Positions 1-8,105 of a stretch of 64,000 nucleotides of DNA are shown piece after piece. Source of the stretch: RYN-230 sp963841695 (GTDB taxonomy: Bacteria; Actinomycetota; Actinomycetes; Streptosporangiales; Streptosporangiaceae). Position 1 is the stretch's first letter, and every line of letters begins with the position of its first letter. The notes under the pieces were generated by a model that had not been told where the DNA came from, searched no databases, and saw nothing but the letters and a program-made list of their open reading frames with translations. The position numbers and the translations under genes were made by a program. The DNA is taken from assembly GCA_963841695.1 (NCBI GenBank), contig CAWJDQ010000014.1, forward strand, positions 124,001-188,000. Reading direction: 5' to 3'.

Positions 1-290
1 TCCCGGCTGGCCGGCGGCGAGACCATAGCCATGGCCACCGACGCCCGGCATCTCGGCGCACCTCATCGCGGCAAATACGGGCATTCCCCATGAGGAAGAC
101 GCAGCATAACTATCCCAGTGGACTGTGCGCCGGGCGCACGGCGCACCTGTCTGGCGATCCATTTGGCCGGGGCGGCCGGTTCAGTCTGCAGCGATATTTG
201 CTGATAATCGCCGGCGTACCGTCCTGGTTGATGCCGCCGCGCCGATCACGAAAGGTTATCTGCATAAGCGACGGGTAATCACATTCAGGC

Positions 291-333
291 GGCCCCGGCC
301 AAAGCGTGTTGCAGCACGCGGCCGGGGCCTTTT
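291..333 (+). terminator. Rho-independent hairpin in the leader of the Rpf-like gene
   Basis: A 10-bp perfect stem (291-300 with 320-329) continues across an AAA bulge into a second stem (304-308 with 315-319) and is followed at once by TTTT (330-333). It ends 32 bases before the start codon at 366 and ahead of a clear Shine-Dalgarno. It therefore either closes an upstream transcript or acts as an attenuator. Rpf genes of actinobacteria are often under riboswitch control, but I do not see the conserved core of the c-di-AMP (ydaO) class in 1-290. I see no gene in 1-290. Confidence 0.75.
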
Positions 334-365
334 GCATGGCAACGGAACCTCGGAGGTAACAAGCC

Positions 366-1016
366 ATGACGCTTGTCAGTATTGCAGCTGGCGGGGTGGC
401 CAAGTCTCTGGTCGCGGTCACGATTTCGCTGCATCCTGGAGCAGCCCAGTCGGCCCATCACGACATCACGGTTCAGCGGGGTGATTCGCTCAGCGCCATC
501 AGCCTGCGCGAGTACGGGACCGCTGCCGAGTGGCCCGCCCTGTGGTGGGCAAACCGGCGGCAGGTACCCGACGCGTCCGTGATCGTGCCCGGGCAGCGGC
601 TGATCGTGCCCAGCGGACCGCGGGTCAGCCGATGGCTAGTCCGGGAGGCGCAGGCGGCAATCGCAGTACCGCGGCATGCCCGCCTGGCGGCTGTGTCTTC
701 CGGTGCCCCGGTGAGTGGGGGCGCGTCGGTGGCAGACACGGCAGCCCCTACCGCCGTGCGGCGCGCGACGCCGTCCGGCACGGCACCGGGCAGCTTCCGC
801 AGCTGCGTGATCCAGCGCGAGAGCAGCGGGAACCCCAGGGCAGTCAACCCGTCCAGCGGCGCCGGAGGCCTGTACGGCTTCCTGCCGTCCACCTGGCACG
901 GCCTCGGTTTCTCTGGATTGCCCGAGAATGCGTCCGTGGCTGAGCAGAACTACGCCTTCGCGAAGGAGTACGCGCAGTCCGGCACCAGTGCCTGGGCCCC
1001 GTACGACGGCTGCTGA
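366..1016 (+). CDS. Secreted LysM / resuscitation-promoting-factor-like transglycosylase
   Basis: Predicted wall-lytic enzyme of 216 aa acting on exported peptidoglycan. An N-terminal export segment (about residues 1-30, ending in AQSA) is followed by a LysM-like repeat (about 33-82) that would hold it on the wall and an Ala/Thr-rich linker. The C-terminal domain (about 143-216) is of the transglycosylase-like Rpf/lysozyme fold, with CVIQRESSGN carrying the expected catalytic Glu152. Cys147 and Cys216 could form the usual disulfide. The start is fixed by GGAGG at 352-356, nine bases upstream. The gene is monocistronic, with a hairpin terminator on each side. Rpf versus a general SLT-like hydrolase cannot be settled from sequence alone. 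Confidence 0.85.
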   Translation: MTLVSIAAGGVAKSLVAVTISLHPGAAQSAHHDITVQRGDSLSAISLREYGTAAEWPALWWANRRQVPDASVIVPGQRLIVPSGPRVSRWLVREAQAAIAVPRHARLAAVSSGAPVSGGASVADTAAPTAVRRATPSGTAPGSFRSCVIQRESSGNPRAVNPSSGAGGLYGFLPSTWHGLGFSGLPENASVAEQNYAFAKEYAQSGTSAWAPYDGC

Positions 1017-1033
1017 GCACCAGTACGTGAATG

Positions 1034-1060
1034 CCCCCGGCCTGGCCGGGCCGGGGCTTT
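1034..1060 (+). terminator. Terminator of the Rpf-like gene
   Basis: An 8-bp G/C stem (1035-1042 with 1049-1056) with a 6-base loop is followed by CTTT, 18 bases after the stop codon of the gene ending at 1016. Confidence 0.6.
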
Positions 1061-1104
1061 CATCTGGGCGCTTGAGCATCGTAATGCGGTTGACGTCGCC
1101 ACCG

Positions 1105-1674
1105 TCAGCTGGACGATCCGATCCGGGACGACGGCTGGGCGCGGTGCCCGGCCCGCGTGAGGCCCTGCGGCCCGAAGAATGCGCTGGAGGCCGGGCGCCA
1201 CAGCAGCCACACGGCGCCGAGGCCGGGCAGCCAGGTCAGCACGGTGCCGAGCAGGCTGAGCAGCGTCACGCCGACCCCGGCCTGGCTCACCGGCTGCTGC
1301 ACGACGCTGATCAGCTGCAGCGTCGCGAGGCCGAACAGCACCGTGGACAGGACGCGCGCCCAGTTCCGGCCCCGGCCGGTCGCCCGCGCCATCCACAGCC
1401 ACAGGGCGATCACGACCAGGCCGGCTGCCATCACCACCGTGGCGATGACCGGTCTCAGCGGGCTGAGCTGGGCCGCAGTGAGGATATGACCCCGCCATTG
1501 CAGGTGGGCGGCGGCCGTGATGTCGCCGATGACCAGGGCCAGCGTGATGATCAGGCAGACGCCGCTGACGGCGGCGCCCGCGTGCATGAGCTTGACCGCC
1601 CCCAGCACCGGGGCGGGAGGATCAGGCCGCAGCGGCCCCGCCGGCTGGACGCTGGGCAGGGAGGGCTGGTCCAT
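1105..1674 (-). CDS. Four-helix integral membrane protein, unknown function
   Basis: Protein of 189 aa with a short Pro-rich cytoplasmic N-terminus and four hydrophobic segments: GAAVSGVCLIITLALVIGDI, PVIATVVMAAGLVVIALWLW, RVLSTVLFGLATLQLISVV and LLSLLGTVLTWLPGLGAVWL. The ATG at 1674 is preferred over one ten codons upstream because AAGAGG lies six bases before it. No family is recognised; the layout is common for small actinobacterial membrane proteins. It lies alone, transcribed away from its left neighbour. Confidence 0.65.
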   Translation of the reverse strand: MDQPSLPSVQPAGPLRPDPPAPVLGAVKLMHAGAAVSGVCLIITLALVIGDITAAAHLQWRGHILTAAQLSPLRPVIATVVMAAGLVVIALWLWMARATGRGRNWARVLSTVLFGLATLQLISVVQQPVSQAGVGVTLLSLLGTVLTWLPGLGAVWLLWRPASSAFFGPQGLTRAGHRAQPSSRIGSSS

Positions 1675-1813
1675 GGTGACCTCTTCCGGGTTCGGCGGCT
1701 TCATCTGTTATCCGCAACCGGCGCCCAAGTGGTTCACGGCCCCGGCCCAGCCCAGAACCGCCGGCCTTCCACGGCACTGTGAGGCCAGGTCGTGTCTCGT
1801 CGGGCTGGCCGGT

Positions 1814-2027
1814 TCATAGCGCGATGAGTCCTGCGTGGGTGGGCCTGAATCCGCAGCTGCCGACGTAGAACTGGCGGAGATGGTCATCGAAGTCAACGTG
1901 CAGCCACTCGCAGCCGGCACACCTGCCCCTGCCAGTCATCATCGGAAGGAGCGTGACCGAAGCCTTCCGCGTGCAGGGCATTGACTTCGGCGTTCGTGAA
2001 GGGCCCGCGCCACTCGTAGGTAATCAC
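1814..2027 (-). pseudogene. GNAT acetyltransferase remnant with internal deletion
   Basis: The first 34 or so residues read like the N-terminus of a GNAT N-acetyltransferase (TYEWRGPFTNAEVNALHAEG followed by DDDW). After a frame change near 1925 the sequence resumes as a typical GNAT C-terminus (CEWLHVDFDDHLRQFYVGSC then GFRPTHAG) and stops at 1814. The central part, including the acetyl-CoA-binding motif A, is missing, so the product cannot be an active enzyme. The start (GTG at 2027) is a guess. The clean join of the two ends argues for a real deletion rather than a base-calling error. Confidence 0.7.
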
Positions 2028-2311
2028 CGGCCCACCGTAGGGAAGGCCGGCCAGGGCACATCTCATTTCAGCGCGGCTATGAGCGGTCATCCGTCCGGCC
2101 GTTAATCGGTAGTCAGGTGATCTAGCCAGGGCTAACGTCAGCCTGTGCCGTCGGCCTGTGTCCAGGCGAGAAGAGTGGCTGCGCACGCGTCGTGCTGCCT
2201 TCCTGTGGGAGTAATCAGGCCGGACGCCACGAGGCGGGCCGGGTCCTGTGCCGGCTGCTGCTCGTGCGCAGGATGCTGGGCACAGACCTCGCGCAGGGCC
2301 AAGGAGGCAAC

Positions 2312-3181
2312 GTGCAGCGCACAGTTCGCACCCCGGACGGCCGGACGCTGGCTGTCGAAGATGGCGGTGATCCCGCTGGCCGGCCGGTCCTGGTCCACAT
2401 GGGCACGCCAAACTCCAGGCACCTTTATGGCCCGAACGTGCGGGATGCCGCCGCCCGTGGGCTGCGGCTCATCAGCTACGACAGGCCGGGCTATGGAGGA
2501 TCCTCGCCGCAGCCGGGGCGCACCGTCGCCGACTGCGGCGGCGATGTCCGCACGATCTGCGCTGAGCTCGGCATCGGCCGCCTGGCCACGTGGGGCATCT
2601 CCGGCGGCGGCCCGCACGTGCTCGCGTGCGCCGCGCTGCTCCCGGACCTGGTGACCGCGGCCGCCTCGCTCGCCTCACCGGCCCCATACGGCGCCGAAGG
2701 CCTTGACTTTTTCACCGGCATGGGCCAGGTCAACGCGGATGACACCCGCCTGTTCCTCACCGACGAGGCCGCGGCCAGGGCAAAAACCGACAAGGACCGG
2801 GAGGAACTCCTGGTCACGCGGCCAGAGGACGCAGCCAAGGCGATTGAAACTCTCCTCACGCCGACCGATGCCGCCGCCCTGCGCGGCGAGCTGGCCGGAT
2901 ACCTGACCTCGTCCTCGCAGGACGGGCTGGCGCCCGGCAGCCAGGGATGGTGGGACGACAACTGCATGCTCCGGGGGTGGGGATTCGACCTGGCCGACAT
3001 CGCTGTCCCGGTCCTGTTGCTGCACGGCAGGCAGGACATGTTCGTGCCGTTCGGCCACGGCGAATGGCTGGCCGCGCACATTCCCGGCGTCGAGGCCCGG
3101 CTGCTCGACCAGGACGGGCACCTGACGCTGATGCAGAACCGTGTGCCCGAGGTGCATGCCTGGCTATCCGAACGCCTCTAG
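2312..3181 (+). CDS. Alpha/beta hydrolase
   Basis: Predicted 289-aa serine hydrolase. The sequence shows an oxyanion-hole region near VLVHMGTPNS, the nucleophile elbow GISGGG, a late Asp in LLHGRQDMFVP and the catalytic His in DQDGHLTL, in the order of the fold, with a cap region between. GTG at 2312 is chosen as start because AAGGAGG lies four bases upstream; an in-frame extension to 2192 has no ribosome site and low-complexity content. Substrate is unknown; proline iminopeptidase-like, esterase or haloalkane-type roles are possible. It faces a convergent gene that ends at 3193. Confidence 0.85.
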   Translation: MQRTVRTPDGRTLAVEDGGDPAGRPVLVHMGTPNSRHLYGPNVRDAAARGLRLISYDRPGYGGSSPQPGRTVADCGGDVRTICAELGIGRLATWGISGGGPHVLACAALLPDLVTAAASLASPAPYGAEGLDFFTGMGQVNADDTRLFLTDEAAARAKTDKDREELLVTRPEDAAKAIETLLTPTDAAALRGELAGYLTSSSQDGLAPGSQGWWDDNCMLRGWGFDLADIAVPVLLLHGRQDMFVPFGHGEWLAAHIPGVEARLLDQDGHLTLMQNRVPEVHAWLSERL

Positions 3182-3192
3182 CAGCGGGTTAG

Positions 3193-3882
3193 CTACAGGC
3201 GGGTCCACCAGGCGTCGATAATCACGTCGCGGGCGATGCCGGTGTCGATGGTGTGATGCAGGCCGAGGCTGACGATACGGTCATCGTGCGGGTGGAACGA
3301 CCGGGCCGGGTCTTCGCCCAGTACGGGGCCGAAGGCATCGATGAGCGGCTTCCAGAAGCTGGCCCAGTTGCGGCCTGGCCCGGTCGTCAGCGCGATGGTC
3401 AGCCCGACCGGGCCAGGGTCGAGGCTGGCCGCCTGCACCGCGAGCCGATCGTGGAGCTCTTGTTTCCACTCCCGGCGCTCAGCGGACCCGGCCATCCGGG
3501 TCGAGAACTGCGAGGCGGCCCCGGCGGTGCCTGGCCAGGCTGGGCCCACCGCCAGGGACGACGGCCCGCAGATCTTGCGGCCGAAGATAGCCGCCACCCG
3601 CTCCGGGCCTAGCCGCTGGGCGACCGGGAACAGGTAGTTGCCCAGGCCATGGCCGCCATCAATCAGTGAAACGCCATCGCTGAACCCGACGATCAGCTCG
3701 GCAGCCACCCGGCCGCTCACCGTCGCCAGCACCGGGCCGGCTAGAGCGTCCACGTGCGCCAGGAAGCGAGCCAGCTTCACCTGGCTGGGATGCCCGGCCC
3801 GATCCTGGCTGGCCAGCTGGGGCTTGACGCTCTGCCGCATCACGCCCACCGGGCGGCGGTACACCATGGCCATGCAAGTCAT
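3193..3882 (-). CDS. Conserved-looking hypothetical protein
   Basis: About 230 aa with no family I recognise. The C-terminal two thirds have the composition of a real actinobacterial protein, with segments such as VGLTIALTTGPGRNWASFWK, FHPHDDRIVSLGLHH and DVIIDAWW. There is no signal peptide or membrane segment. The start is unsure: ATG 3882 is used, but no clear Shine-Dalgarno is present there and the frame stays open to 4068. The upstream part is crossed by an alpha/beta hydrolase fragment on the other strand, so the true N-terminus may have been lost or replaced by rearrangement. Confidence 0.5.
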   Translation of the reverse strand: MTCMAMVYRRPVGVMRQSVKPQLASQDRAGHPSQVKLARFLAHVDALAGPVLATVSGRVAAELIVGFSDGVSLIDGGHGLGNYLFPVAQRLGPERVAAIFGRKICGPSSLAVGPAWPGTAGAASQFSTRMAGSAERREWKQELHDRLAVQAASLDPGPVGLTIALTTGPGRNWASFWKPLIDAFGPVLGEDPARSFHPHDDRIVSLGLHHTIDTGIARDVIIDAWWTRL

Positions 3883-3898
3883 CGTCGTGCGCGCCCGC

Positions 3899-4209
3899 AT
3901 CTGGTGGCAACCAGCCGGCCCCTCTGGTATCAAAGTCGGGTCGTCCCGGGGTACGAGGTCCGCTATCCGCGCATGCCCAATGAGGGTGACCCGGGTTATG
4001 CCCGGTGGAGCGCGGCGATCCGTCGCGAGATGGCGGACTTGGACGACGACGCCGACGTGGTCGGCCATTCGGTAGGCGCGGCCATCCTCGTCAATGCCCT
4101 CGCCGAGCAGCCGCCGGAGAGAGGGCTCGGGGCGATCGTGCTGATCGCCGCTCCGTTCGTCGGCGAGGGCGGCTGGACCAGCGATGAGTTCGAGCTGACG
4201 AGCGACCTC
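3899..4209 (+). pseudogene. Alpha/beta hydrolase (RBBP9/YdeN-like) internal fragment
   Basis: An open stretch encodes a well-formed middle of an RBBP9-type serine hydrolase: GYEVRYPRMPNEGDPGYARW, then DVVGHSVGAAILVNALAEQP with the GHSVG nucleophile elbow, then GAIVLIAAPFVGEGGW. It lacks a recognisable start and N-terminal strand. At about 4209 it runs into the 3' end of the DinB-like gene on the opposite strand, losing its C-terminal Asp/His. It is a both-ends-truncated remnant. Confidence 0.65.
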
Positions 4210-4230
4210 CGGCCAGCGGACAGCCGGGCG

Positions 4231-4727
4231 CTACCCGTTGAGGATCTGCTCCCTCAGGATGTCTGCGTGCCCGCAGTGCTGGGCGAGTTCGCGCAGTACG
4301 TGGAGGTACACCCAGCGCAGCGGAAGCGGGCCGCGCCAGTAGCCGTAGACCCTGTCGTCCAGCCCCAGGGATGACGCCGTACGCCGTGATGACTCGCAGG
4401 CCTCGCGGTGTGCTTGCCGACGCCGGCGATGGTCTCGTCGTCATGAAGAATGAACGACTCCCCCGAGGCCGCGGGGATACCGATCTCAGCCCGTGACCGG
4501 CATGTTATAGCTTCGTCAAACCAGACCTTCTCCACGAAGGTCGCGTGCTTCACCAGGCCCAGCAATGTGGTCCGGGAAGGCACCACCGACTGGCGCGCCT
4601 GCTCTTCCGTAAGCCCGTCCAGGCAGCGATTGAGTTGACCGCGGTGCTCGTCGAGGAACGCCTCGAACTGGGCACGCACCGGCTGATTGATGACATCCTC
4701 AGCGAACGTCGCTGGAAGGGAGGGCAT
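4231..4727 (-). pseudogene. DinB/DUF664-family protein, single frameshift
   Basis: Four-helix DinB-like protein of about 165 aa, a metal-binding thiol S-transferase-type fold. The first frame gives MPSLPATFAEDVINQ, then LLGLVKHATFVEKVWF with a conserved His, then FILHDDETIAG. Around 4412-4422 the frame breaks, and the rest continues in another frame with GLDDRVYGYWRGPLPLRWVY and the typical ending LRELAQHCGHADILREQ, stopping at 4231. His residues in both halves are the expected metal ligands. One base change would restore it, so a sequence error is as likely as real loss. Confidence 0.75.
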
Positions 4728-4867
4728 AAGCGAAGCATTTCAAGAGCGCCGCCCACGAGCAAACTACCGTATGGCGATGGTTATTCGGTGGCAGCGCGAT
4801 TGGGCAGCAGTGCAGAACATATGCCGCAGGCTGGGCCAGGTCTGGGCCCAGCTATCTGGTGAGCGGA

Positions 4868-5566
4868 TCAACTTCCGGTGCACTGCTGGCTGGCGTATAC
4901 CAGGCCAACCCGAAGGACGCCGTGGTCCGCGTGCGCCGCTACCTGGTGAACGGGCTGATGGACGGTTTGATTGCCGTCCCCCTGGTGGAGACCGCGGTCT
5001 CCACCACGCCCATCGGCGCTCGCCCCGATCTGTACGCCTGCGCCACCGGGGAGGGCGGAGGGATGAATGACCAGCGCGATATCTCCGGAACCCACACCCT
5101 TCTGAGCGTGATAAATGCTGGTAAAGAGGGCCTGGGTCATGAGGTAAGGCTGACAGGACGGGTTGAACTGGGTCGATGAACTGACATTCGCCGGGACGCC
5201 GTCCGCGCGCAGCGTGCTTTGCAACCCGGACGCATCGCTCAGTTCGCGGATCGTGATCTTGATGTTGCCGTCGGCCTGCTTGACCACCGTCCAGGCCGCC
5301 AGCCGGGCTGGGAGCGGATGGCTGGCCGGGTGGCCGCCAGATTGGCTGGCCGGGTGGCCGGACGATGCCAGCGCGGTCACGGCCAGAGCCATCCCTGCCG
5401 TGACGGCCGTCGCCCCAGTGAGGCCGGTGAGCCTGTGCCGCCTGCGCCTGGCCCGGCCGTTCCTCACGATGGCGTCCAGCGGCGTGTTCACGTGTACCCC
5501 AACGAGGCAGTCCCTGGCCGTGGTGAGGGAATCCCGCACGGCATCCACTGTGTCGCTGTCGTTCAT
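4868..5566 (-). CDS. Membrane-anchored partner of an ECF sigma factor
   Basis: About 232 aa. The cytoplasmic N-terminus (MNDSDTVDAVRDSLTTARD) and Arg-rich stretch precede one membrane helix (about residues 47-68). The extracytoplasmic part contains AAWTVVKQADGNIKITIREL. It overlaps the ECF sigma gene by four bases (ATGA), the usual arrangement for a sigma factor and its regulator, so an anti-sigma or sensor role is inferred. Residues about 182-215 are low-complexity and may be read out of frame, since the sequence returns to a sensible ending (RVGLVYASQQCTGS). No zinc-binding anti-sigma motif is visible. Confidence 0.65.
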   Translation of the reverse strand: MNDSDTVDAVRDSLTTARDCLVGVHVNTPLDAIVRNGRARRRRHRLTGLTGATAVTAGMALAVTALASSGHPASQSGGHPASHPLPARLAAWTVVKQADGNIKITIRELSDASGLQSTLRADGVPANVSSSTQFNPSCQPYLMTQALFTSIYHAQKGVGSGDIALVIHPSALPGGAGVQIGASADGRGGDRGLHQGDGNQTVHQPVHQVAAHADHGVLRVGLVYASQQCTGS

Positions 5567-6075
5567 TTACTGATCTCCTGACCGTGGTGACTGGGGATCG
5601 CGGCCCGCAGCTTTGCGACCGCCTGGTGTAGATGAGCGCCGACGGTTCCGGGGGCTACGCCAAGGACTCTGGCCGTGGTTTCGGTGTCCATGTCCAGCAA
5701 TAGCCGCAGCGTGACGACCTCGCGCTGACGAGCAGGCAGCCGCCGCAGCGCGGCCAGCAGGTCGCCGCTGACCACCGTGGCTTGCTCCACGGGCATCGCA
5801 GTGTCGTGGTCACCAAGGGCGACCTCACGCCGACGGCGGCGCCACCAGGACACATTCGTATTCAGCGCGATGCGCACCACCCATGCCAGCGGCACCTCCA
5901 GCGCGCGCACCTTCCGCCACGACACCCAGGCCCTGGTGTACGCCTCCGCCACGAGGTCTTGGGCCAGATGCAGGTCACCGACGTTGAGCAGCACGATCCG
6001 CAGGCAGTCCTCGCGGGTGGACTCATAGAACTCCGCGAATTCCGTCAGCTCTTGCTCCATATCCCTTACACGCAT
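5563..6075 (-). CDS. ECF RNA polymerase sigma factor
   Basis: About 170-aa group 4 sigma factor. Region 2 is seen in DLHLAQDLVAEAYTRAWVSW followed by the promoter-melting helix. A short Arg-rich linker leads into region 4: LPARQREVVTLRLLLDMDTE and the helix-turn-helix ARVLGVAPGTVGAHLHQAVA. The start is taken as the GTG/ATG pair at 6078/6075, behind AAAGGGA; an extension to 6108 is open but unsupported. It is co-transcribed with the membrane partner downstream (4-base overlap). Its target promoters cannot be told from this window. Confidence 0.85.
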   Translation of the reverse strand: MRVRDMEQELTEFAEFYESTREDCLRIVLLNVGDLHLAQDLVAEAYTRAWVSWRKVRALEVPLAWVVRIALNTNVSWWRRRRREVALGDHDTAMPVEQATVVSGDLLAALRRLPARQREVVTLRLLLDMDTETTARVLGVAPGTVGAHLHQAVAKLRAAIPSHHGQEISK

Positions 6076-6289
6076 CACGGGGCCGATCCCTTTAGCCGCC
6101 CGGCTCACGACCTCAGCCCGCTAAGGCAAGCTCACCGGCCTCCCTCGCTGGCCCCATCCCCTGACGGTAGGGCGACGCGAGCCCCCGGGAGCTGTGTCAC
6201 GCACGGTGCGCGAGCATCGAGGGCCCGTACCGCTCGCAAAGCGCAGACCGGCTGGATGGCCGGGCAGGTGTTCAACTCGGAGAGCGGCT

Positions 6290-6850
6290 TCAGGCGCTGA
6301 CCAGACCGCTGAGCAACGTGAAGCCGCGGTCGACGTGCTGCTGCAGCGGGGTGCCAGGGGCCGCCCGCCAGGCTCCGATCGCGTGTGCGAGAACGCCCCA
6401 GGCGGTGCGGGCGGCGAGAGCCGCTTCGTCGGCGGGGGCGCCGCGGCCGACCAGCAGGTCGGTGATGATGGCGACGAGGCGCGCCTCCTTCGAGACCGCC
6501 CGCTCGCGCAGGGCCGGCGTCGCCGCGACGATGGCAGCGAGGCGGTCGCTGTCGGGCCGGTTCGCCTCAAGGGGCGGAACGATGAGGTCAACGGTGCGAC
6601 GGATGGCCGGCCAGAGCGGAACGTCGGCGGGCACCGACGCAAGCGCCTCGGTCACCCACTCGGTGAGTGCCCGCTCGCCGTCGAAGAGCACCTCGCGCTT
6701 GTCGGGGAAGTGCCGGAAATACGTGCGCTCGGTCACGCCGGCGCGGGCGGCGATCTCGGCCGCGGTCACGGCGTCGAATCCGCGCTCGAGGAAGAGCTCG
6801 AGCGCCGCCCTGACCAAGCGCTCGCGTGCTTCCTTCCCGCTTCTCGGCAT
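6290..6850 (-). CDS. TetR-family repressor
   Basis: 186 aa. The N-terminal TetR helix-turn-helix is clear (ALELFLERGFDAVTAAEIAA then GVTERTYFRHFPDKREVLF). The C-terminal ligand domain is helical (PLWPAIRRTVDLIV and beyond). It is divergent from the MDR-type oxidoreductase at 6956, and two palindromes lie between them. It therefore probably represses both itself and that gene until a small electrophilic or quinone-like ligand binds; the ligand is inference only. Confidence 0.88.
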   Translation of the reverse strand: MPRSGKEARERLVRAALELFLERGFDAVTAAEIAARAGVTERTYFRHFPDKREVLFDGERALTEWVTEALASVPADVPLWPAIRRTVDLIVPPLEANRPDSDRLAAIVAATPALRERAVSKEARLVAIITDLLVGRGAPADEAALAARTAWGVLAHAIGAWRAAPGTPLQQHVDRGFTLLSGLVSA

Positions 6851-6870
6851 GCGGCGAGTCTAGCGCACGT

Positions 6871-6883
6871 AGTGACAGTCACT
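6871..6883. promoter_or_regulatory. Palindromic operator for TetR, site 1
   Basis: AGTGACAGTCACT is a perfect palindrome around a central A, 21 bases upstream of the tetR start. Together with the site at 6895-6917 (shared AGTGNC half) it likely binds the divergent TetR protein. Confidence 0.6.
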
Positions 6884-6894
6884 GTCGCAACACG

Positions 6895-6917
6895 GTAGTG
6901 TCTGTAACTGACACTAC
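6895..6917. promoter_or_regulatory. Palindromic operator for TetR, site 2
   Basis: Perfect 8-bp arms GTAGTGTC (6895-6902) and GACACTAC (6910-6917) are separated by seven bases. It sits between tetR and the oxidoreductase gene and would block its promoter. Confidence 0.65.
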
Positions 6918-6955
6918 GAAGCATCACGGGCGGGTCACGAAGGGGAGACAGTGTC

Positions 6956-7906
6956 ATGAGCGCAGTCGAGTCACGAGCCATCCGTTTCCACGAGGTCGGC
7001 GAACCCCTGGACGTCCTGCAGGAGGAACAGACGCAGATCCCCGACCCGGGTGAGGGCACGATCCGGGTTCGCGTGGCCGCCACCGGGCTGAACCCCGCCG
7101 ACTGGGAGCTCTGTCGTGGTTTCATGCCCGGCGCTCTGCCGCGGGGCATCGGCGTCGACGTCTGCGGCACGGTTGACGCGATCGGCGATGGCGTCGCTGA
7201 CGTGGCGGTCGGCGATCTCGTGTTCGGCTCGTCGGACTTCGCCGCACAGCCGAGTGCGGGCGCGGCCGACTTCGCGATCCTGAACCTGTGGTTCGCGGTT
7301 CCGGCGGGGCTTGATGCCGTTCACGCGGCCGTGCTGCCGATGGTGCTGCAGACCGCGCACTGGACCCTCGACCTAATGAACGTGAGATCAGGCGAGACCG
7401 TGCTGATCCACGGGGCGGGCGGCATGGTCGGCTACGCCGCAGTGCAGCTTGCGCTCCGTCGCGGCGCCCGCGTTATTGCCACCGCCGGGCCGACGTTCGC
7501 AAGCGACCTCGAGGGGTTTGGGGCCATCGTGACACCGTACGGCGAGGGCATGGTCGAGCGAGTCCGGTCACTCGCCGACGGGCCGATCGATCACGTGCTC
7601 GACGCATCGCGCCCGAACACGGGCGCGATCGCGGCGCTCATCGAGATTACGGGAGACCCGGCGCGCGTCGTCACGATCAGCAACCACGATGAGGCGCGCA
7701 GCCAGGGCGCCCGCGTCAACATCGACGAGCTGATGGCCGCAGGCGGCTTCCCGAGCTCCGACTTCCTGACCGATTACGCGACGCTCGCAGCCGCAGGCCA
7801 GTTCACCATCCCCGTGGCGAAGGCATTCCCGCTCGCCGAGTGGCGCGCCGCCGCCGAACTCAGCCTGTCGGGAGCGCCGCACGGAAAGGTCGTGCTTGTG
7901 CCGTAG
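6956..7906 (+). CDS. NADP-dependent MDR-family oxidoreductase (quinone reductase/enone reductase type)
   Basis: 316 aa, zinc-free medium-chain dehydrogenase/reductase. The GroES-like domain has RVAATGLNPADWELCRGF and GIGVDVCGTVDAIGDGV. The Rossmann domain has GETVLIHGAGGMVGYAAVQL with the nucleotide-binding GAGGMVG, and the ending GAPHGKVVLV is typical of quinone oxidoreductase-like proteins. Catalytic zinc ligands are absent. ATG 6956 follows AGGGGAGA. It is divergently arranged with TetR and probably an inducible detoxification enzyme. Confidence 0.88.
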   Translation: MSAVESRAIRFHEVGEPLDVLQEEQTQIPDPGEGTIRVRVAATGLNPADWELCRGFMPGALPRGIGVDVCGTVDAIGDGVADVAVGDLVFGSSDFAAQPSAGAADFAILNLWFAVPAGLDAVHAAVLPMVLQTAHWTLDLMNVRSGETVLIHGAGGMVGYAAVQLALRRGARVIATAGPTFASDLEGFGAIVTPYGEGMVERVRSLADGPIDHVLDASRPNTGAIAALIEITGDPARVVTISNHDEARSQGARVNIDELMAAGGFPSSDFLTDYATLAAAGQFTIPVAKAFPLAEWRAAAELSLSGAPHGKVVLVP

Positions 7907-8105
7907 CCCGGCGTCCCTGGCCAGCGGAACGGCCCGGCGCTGCGCGAACGAGTCCAGTCAGCAATGGTCCACCCGCCAGCGAGGTCGTTGAGGAGTAATT
8001 CGCCGTGTCCGAGCGGTACCGAACTATCAGCTATGCGTTGTTGAGCAGCGGGTCTTCTTGTCTCCGGTGTTCGACTGGAGCGACGTCGCACCTCGACGTC
8101 TCGAT

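Noticed and set aside
1..290. c-di-AMP (ydaO) riboswitch before the Rpf-like gene
   Set aside because: The context and terminator fit, but the conserved core could not be found by eye; only the hairpin was annotated.
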